DNA from: Chthoniobacterales bacterium
GTDB lineage: Bacteria; Verrucomicrobiota; Verrucomicrobiia; Chthoniobacterales; UBA10450
Reading direction: 5' to 3'
NCBI GenBank assembly: GCA_013695925.1
Contig: JACCZO010000142.1
Coordinates: 1 to 18,127, forward strand
DNA: 18,127 bases
Positions 14,841-18,127 of the stretch are shown here, piece by piece. The translations under genes were made by a program, and so were the position numbers. How positions within the stretch are numbered: the first letter of the stretch is position 1; each line of letters begins with the position of its first letter. The notes under the pieces are model-generated. The model was given only the letters and a program-made list of their open reading frames with translations. It did not search any database and had not been told where the DNA came from.

Positions 14841-16099
14841 AGCGCGCGCTCCTCGGAACATTCTGGATCGGTGCGGTTTCCGCGGGGCTCGGCCTCGCCG
14901 TGCAACTGAGCGGAGTGTTAGCTCCCGCCACCGTCGCTTTGGCCAGGGCCGATGCGCTTCCGCCTAACGGCATCGTCGGTTTCGGTTATTTTCTCTTTCT
15001 CATTCTCCTCAGTTTCGCAGTCGCCTGGACGGCCTTGCAGGTCGCGGGTCTCGCCCGCCAGGCCGTCCTCTTCGTTCTCCTCGCGATCGAATTGATCGGT
15101 GCCGCCTGGGTGCTGCACGCCCTGCAAATTTCCTTTCCACCGCTCCCGCTGCTCTGCGCCGCGAGCGTCGCCACGCTTCTCTCGCTCGGCCTCAACGCCA
15201 CCGGCGACCGCCGGCGGCGACGGACCGCCGCGCGCGCTTTCACCGGTCGACTCGGCCAGAAAGCCCTCGATCGCCTAACGGAAAGCGATCCGCTCGATCT
15301 GTCGCAGCCGGGCGCGCGCGCGGCGAGCTCGGTTTTTTGCGAGATCGCCAACGAAGCCGAACTGATCGACGACCTCCCGGCGGCTGCCTGGGCGCAGTTG
15401 ACCGCTGAGTTCATCGACTGCGCGCACCAATGTTTCCTGCGCGAGGGAGGCTACCTGCAGGCGGCCGATGGCGAAGGGATTCGCGTCCTCTTCGGTTTTC
15501 CGAATCAGAGTCCGAGCCACGCGACGGAAGCGACGCGCGCCGCGCTTGCCTTCCGGGATGAATTTCACCGCGCCGCCTCCTCGCGGCCCAAGTCGTTAGG
15601 CAAGATTGATCTCCGGATCGGAATCAGTTCCGGGACCCTCGTCACCTCGCTCCCGGAGGATGCACCGCACGGCGATTTTATCATCGCGGGCGAGCCGCTC
15701 GAAGTGGCACGACGCCTGGCCCGGGCCAATCAAATCTACGGTTCGGAAATCCTGCTCGGCCCGCGCACCTACAGCGCAGCCGGGAAGGAAATCGTGGCTC
15801 GCCCGATCGATTTTCTGCGCAGCGCTGAGCTGCACGATCGGATCGAGGTTTACGAACTGCTCTCCCTGGTGGAAAAGGCGACCGCTGAAGAAATCGCGCG
15901 GCGCGACCGGTTCTGGACCGGGATTGTCTATTTTCGCGCGCGGCGCTGGAACGAAGCCTGGGCGGAATTCAACCGGGCCCGGGCCGAGAACGGCGCGCCC
16001 GACCGTCCCCTGCAATGGTATTTGCGGCGGCTCGAGCCGCTCTGCCGGCAAATGGCCACCGAGCCCGCGCCGGGATCCGAACCGCTTGTCCCGCTTTGA
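14837..16099 (+). CDS. Membrane protein with degenerate class III adenylate/guanylate cyclase-like domain
   Basis: A 420-aa protein. Residues 10-120 contain about four hydrophobic helices, followed by an Arg-rich cytoplasmic boundary. Residues about 160-320 follow the order of class III cyclase homology domains: SSVFCEIANEAE, YLQAADGEGIRVLFGFP, KIDLRIGISSGTLVTSLP, and a GEPLEVARRLARANQIYGSE segment leading to ILLGPRTY. The two metal-binding Asp positions appear to be Glu169 and Glu213, so catalysis is doubtful; the domain may be a regulatory pseudo-cyclase. The C-terminus (FWTGIVYFRARRWNEAWAEF) resembles a TPR helix pair, as in many cyclase-like proteins. The start overlaps the ClpX-like stop (ATGA) and the end overlaps recR (TTGA). 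Three dispersed-word copies occur, one exact. Confidence 0.7.
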   Translation: MKRALLGTFWIGAVSAGLGLAVQLSGVLAPATVALARADALPPNGIVGFGYFLFLILLSFAVAWTALQVAGLARQAVLFVLLAIELIGAAWVLHALQISFPPLPLLCAASVATLLSLGLNATGDRRRRRTAARAFTGRLGQKALDRLTESDPLDLSQPGARAASSVFCEIANEAELIDDLPAAAWAQLTAEFIDCAHQCFLREGGYLQAADGEGIRVLFGFPNQSPSHATEATRAALAFRDEFHRAASSRPKSLGKIDLRIGISSGTLVTSLPEDAPHGDFIIAGEPLEVARRLARANQIYGSEILLGPRTYSAAGKEIVARPIDFLRSAELHDRIEVYELLSLVEKATAEEIARRDRFWTGIVYFRARRWNEAWAEFNRARAENGAPDRPLQWYLRRLEPLCRQMATEPAPGSEPLVPL

Positions 16100-16701
16100 A
16101 ACGAACCGAATACCCGGTCGCGTTGCGCGAGCTGATTGCGCAATTACGCCAAATGCCGGGCGTCGGCCCGCGCTCCGCCGAGCGGATTGCTCTCTGGATG
16201 GTGCAGGCGCGCGAGCAGCAGCCGGAAGGCATCGCACGCGCCATCGGCGAGACGCGGGCAGCGGTTCATCCCTGCGTGCAATGCGGTTTTTTCGCGACGG
16301 CCGAGCTTTGCGAGATTTGCGCCGATGAATCGCGCGCACGCGAGCTGCTCTGCGTTGTCGAGCAACCGACCGATATTCTGCCCCTGGAAAAAACGAGTGC
16401 GTATCGCGGCCGTTACCATTCGTTAGGCGGGCGCATCTCGCCGCTCGACCGCGTCGCGCCGGAGGACCTCCGCATCGCTTCCCTCCTCGAGCGGGTGGAA
16501 AAGGAATCGCCTGGCGAAATCATTTTTGCCCTCGCCGCGGACGTGGAAGGAGAGGCGACGACCAATTACCTCGTTGAGCTCTTAAAAAAATATCCGGTCA
16601 CGCTCACCCGCATCGCGCACGGCCTGCCCGCTGGCGGCGGCCTGGAGTCGGCCGACGAACTAACGCTCTACCGGGCCTTGTCCGGCCGCACCAGGTTGTA
16701 A
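16096..16701 (+). CDS. recR: Recombination mediator protein RecR
   Basis: A 201-aa protein that, with RecO and RecF, loads RecA at gaps in DNA. It shows the N-terminal helix-hairpin-helix (LRQMPGVGPRSAERIALWM), a Cys4 zinc motif (CVQC...CEIC), and a Toprim domain starting LLCVVEQPTDILPLEKT with YRGRYHSLGGRISPLDRVAPEDL. The TTG at 16096-16098 gives the canonical MKRTEYPVALRELI start and overlaps the upstream stop; longer frames upstream lie inside the cyclase-like gene. The usual dnaX-ybaB neighbours are absent. The dispersed word at 16420-16428 encodes Ser-Leu-Gly in the Toprim region. Confidence 0.95.
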   Translation: MKRTEYPVALRELIAQLRQMPGVGPRSAERIALWMVQAREQQPEGIARAIGETRAAVHPCVQCGFFATAELCEICADESRARELLCVVEQPTDILPLEKTSAYRGRYHSLGGRISPLDRVAPEDLRIASLLERVEKESPGEIIFALAADVEGEATTNYLVELLKKYPVTLTRIAHGLPAGGGLESADELTLYRALSGRTRL

Positions 16702-16722
16702 CCGGGGGCGTCTACCCCGGCC

Positions 16723-16832
16723 CGGTAGGGCGAGACTCCGGCTTGGTAGGGCGAGACTCTGTCGAGCCGGGGAGTGCGCTCGGCGGCGAAGAAGCCCGTT
16801 GCCCTCCGGCTCGACAGAGTCTCGCCCTACCG
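16723..16832. repeat. REPIN-like inverted repeat, family C, copy 2, plus an extra half unit
   Basis: A perfect 26-bp inverted repeat, 16745-16770 with 16806-16831, closely related to the element at 13096-13184. A truncated extra left arm (16723-16740) precedes it, so two left halves are in tandem. The foot GTAG followed by GGCGAGAC is the same. It starts about 20 bases after the recR stop and may end recR transcripts. Confidence 0.78.
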
Positions 16833-16880
16833 ATGGCGGAAAGGATGCGGTTGTGCCCTAAGGAGCCGTTATACTGACTT

Positions 16881-17144
16881 CTCCATTGCGCGCCGCGCGT
16901 AGGCTCTTTAGCTTTCCGGGAGACGGCGTTGTCTGGCCGGAACAAGTGGTCGGAAGAACGCGGCGTGGCGATGACGCTCTTGCGGCGGTTGAGTGACCTG
17001 AGCTACCGCGAAATCGGCCAGATGTTTGGCGGAGTGGATTACGCGGCGGTGGCGCAGCGAGTGCGCCGAACCGAGAGGAGTGACGCGGCAGGCCGTCTTC
17101 GCCAACCGCTCCAAGCGTTGCAACAGAAATGTCAAAGTGTTTAG
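16881..17144 (+). pseudogene. C-terminal relic of a REP-associated (RAYT/IS200-like) transposase
   Basis: The frame ending at 17144 reads SGRNKWSEERGVAMTLLRRL, then SDLSYREIGQMFGGVDYAAV followed by AQRVRRTE, and a LQALQQKC-type tail. This matches the C-terminal helix-turn-helix extension of long REP-associated tyrosine transposases, in which a DnaA-domain-IV-like LSxxEIGxxFGGxxYxAV motif recognises DNA. The catalytic HUH domain (His-x-His and Tyr) is absent, and the frame upstream of about 16900 has no family resemblance; the only start is a TTG at 16929. It is therefore a relic. It lies about 50 bases from a family C REPIN-like element, as expected for a transposase and its REP substrates. 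Confidence 0.6.
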
Positions 17145-17264
17145 ACGTGGCCCCTTCGTCCCCTGCACGATGCCGATGGCGATCAAAATCAGAGCGGCCC
17201 GCATATAGAGCCCCTGATCCGCGTAATTCGAGGATACGTCCGTATATCGCTTCGGACTCGCACC
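17145..17264. other. Short non-coding stretch
   Basis: Between the transposase relic and the convergent secreted repeat protein. I see no hairpin, repeat or gene here. A minus-strand frame beginning MRAALILIAIGIV crosses it but runs opposite the relic and has no support. Confidence 0.4.
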
Positions 17265-18062
17265 TCAATCCACCTGATAGGCTTCGACCAAAACAACGCC
17301 CGTAGTGTTATTCTTGCCGGTTACGATGGCGGTATAGGCGCCCGGATCGAGCGTCACCAGAATCGCCGATTCTGCATCGTTAGTCGGTGGAATGCCTGTG
17401 GCTTCGATCTCCGCTTGCTGACTACTGCCGTCAGACTTGGTTTTCCAGTCGTCGTTTGTTTCGATGAGAGCTCCTTGTGGGTCGTGTAACTCGATGACTG
17501 GGTCTGCCAGGGCGCCGGTCACACCGAAGTCGGTCAACGACGGACCAATCGCCCGCACGAGCACGTCCTGCGAACCATCGCCTACCATAATAATACCACC
17601 GATCATGACCTTATCCCCCGTCCCTACCAGGCCGCGGGTGGAGATATTGCCCAGGACTGACGCGCCTGTGGCCTGGAGGTCATAGGCTTCGACCAATCCA
17701 ATGCCCGTCGTATTATTAGCCCCGCGCACAATCGCGGTGTAAGAGCCGGGATCGAGGTTATCCATGAGAATGGCCGACTCAAGATCGTTAGTCGGCGCGA
17801 GCGTGCTATCGATGATCTCTTGTTTGTTCAAGGCGTCCATCCAGTTGTCGTTCGTAGCGAGGATTTGGTCGTGACCCATCGCGTCCGGGTGATGTAACTC
17901 AAGGGTCGGGTCTGGCAGCGCGCCGGCCACACCGAAGTCGGTTAGCGACGGGCCAATCGCCCGCACGAGGACGTTCTTCGATGCCGTGCCGCTAATAATA
18001 AAGCCGCCGATCAGGACGTTATCGGCGGTTTCGACATCACCGCGAGTGGAGATATTACCCAA
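17265..18062 (-). repeat. Tandem duplication of a ~390-408 bp coding unit
   Basis: The two coding units of the secreted protein are similar at the DNA level as well. For example, ACACCGAAGTCGGT followed by near-identical sequence occurs at about 17521 and again at about 17931, covering the VRAIGPSLTDFGV region. Such nucleotide identity suggests a fairly recent internal duplication or ongoing gene conversion between units. Confidence 0.7.
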
Positions 18063-18127
18063 GGTGGGTTCTGCGGGGGTCGGCGTTGGCGTTGGAGTCG
18101 CAGTTGGCGTAGGGGTAGGCGTTAGGG
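17265..18127 (-). CDS. Secreted/surface protein with tandem LGNISTRG-type repeats (5' end outside window)
   Basis: The minus-strand frame is open to the right edge; 287 codons plus the stop are visible. The first visible part is a Thr-Pro linker ending in AEPT, after which come two homologous units: 136 residues (18062-17655) and 129 residues (17654-17265). Each has LGNISTRG, IGG(F/I)I, VLVRAIGPSLTDFGV(A/T)GAL, (D)PxxELH, TND(N/D)W, PTNDxESAIL, LDPGxYTAIV and a TTGxxLVEAY end. This repeat is frequent in large secreted proteins of Verrucomicrobia and Acidobacteria as I know them, with no established function; a beta-rich adhesion or surface module is a guess. The protein ends directly after the second unit, without a recognisable sorting signal. 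Confidence 0.75.
   Translation of the reverse strand, partial: LTPTPTPTATPTPTPTPAEPTLGNISTRGDVETADNVLIGGFIISGTASKNVLVRAIGPSLTDFGVAGALPDPTLELHHPDAMGHDQILATNDNWMDALNKQEIIDSTLAPTNDLESAILMDNLDPGSYTAIVRGANNTTGIGLVEAYDLQATGASVLGNISTRGLVGTGDKVMIGGIIMVGDGSQDVLVRAIGPSLTDFGVTGALADPVIELHDPQGALIETNDDWKTKSDGSSQQAEIEATGIPPTNDAESAILVTLDPGAYTAIVTGKNNTTGVVLVEAYQVD

Larger units (their letters stand above)
68..16428. repeat. Dispersed 9-bp word TCGTTAGGC / GCCTAACGA (12 exact copies)
   Basis: Exact copies begin at 68, 185, 262, 1471, 1855, 2060, 7124, 8121, 8585, 9300, 15593 and 16420. Eight-base matches are at 3165 and 5681, and seven-base matches (CGTTAGG or its complement) at 14963, 15274 and 18120. Copies occur in both orientations and all exact copies lie in coding sequence. 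The word is not palindromic. None occurs between about 9310 and 14960. Confidence 0.8.

Noticed and set aside
16908..17204. Minus-strand frame starting MRAALILIAIGIV
   Set aside because: The start looks like a membrane segment, but the rest is antisense to the transposase relic and resembles no protein family.
1..18127. tRNA, rRNA and CRISPR arrays
   Set aside because: No cloverleaf with a TTC-type arm, no rRNA-like sequence and no regularly spaced direct repeats were seen in reading both strands.

Overview
The window looks like chromosomal DNA of a GC-rich (about 60% by eye) Gram-negative bacterium, most likely a soil-type Verrucomicrobiota close to the Chthoniobacterales/Spartobacteria. 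This placement is inferred from a fused SecD-SecF, an HemX-HemA-HemC-CobA/HemD cluster, weak or absent Shine-Dalgarno sequences at most starts, secreted proteins with LGNISTRG-type repeats, and many short palindromic intergenic repeats. No marker gene settles the lineage.

Layout. 1-158: 3' end of an M20-type peptidase. 172-1143: secreted NlpC/P60 hydrolase. 1145-2447 (minus): queF, queC and a 63-aa membrane protein, translationally coupled, covering the preQ0 to preQ1 part of queuosine synthesis. 2526-2656: REPIN-like element. 2674-4574: a secreted protein of unknown function, a DUF6572-like protein and apt, bounded by two copies of one REPIN-like element that touch the start or stop codons of all three genes. 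4575-5047: intergenic hairpins and a doubtful small ORF. 5048-9382: tightly packed tetrapyrrole operon hemX/ccsA-like, hemA, hemC, cobA/hemD. 9443-9895: decayed FGE-sulfatase-like pseudogene. 9991-12955 (minus): rpsU, secDF, yajC. 13227-16701: overlapping run of a ClpX-like AAA+ ATPase, a membrane protein with a degenerate class III cyclase domain, and recR. 16723-17144: another REPIN-like element and the C-terminal relic of a REP-associated (RAYT) transposase. 17265-18127 (minus): C-terminal part of a secreted protein with two tandem repeat units.

Main unusual signals. (1) A non-palindromic word, TCGTTAGGC/GCCTAACGA, occurs 12 times exactly, spread over both strands and several codon frames, mostly using leucine or arginine codons that are otherwise uncommon here; it is missing between about 9.3 and 14.9 kb. 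It behaves like a DNA-level signal. (2) Four palindromic repeat families share one layout: a GTAG (or GGAG) foot, an 8-bp arm, a 3-nt loop and an 8-bp arm, arranged as inverted pairs. (3) One such pair lies in frame inside hemC and encodes about 26 residues. (4) A RAYT relic lies next to one copy. No CRISPR array, tRNA, rRNA or riboswitch was recognised, and no promoter could be assigned with confidence.
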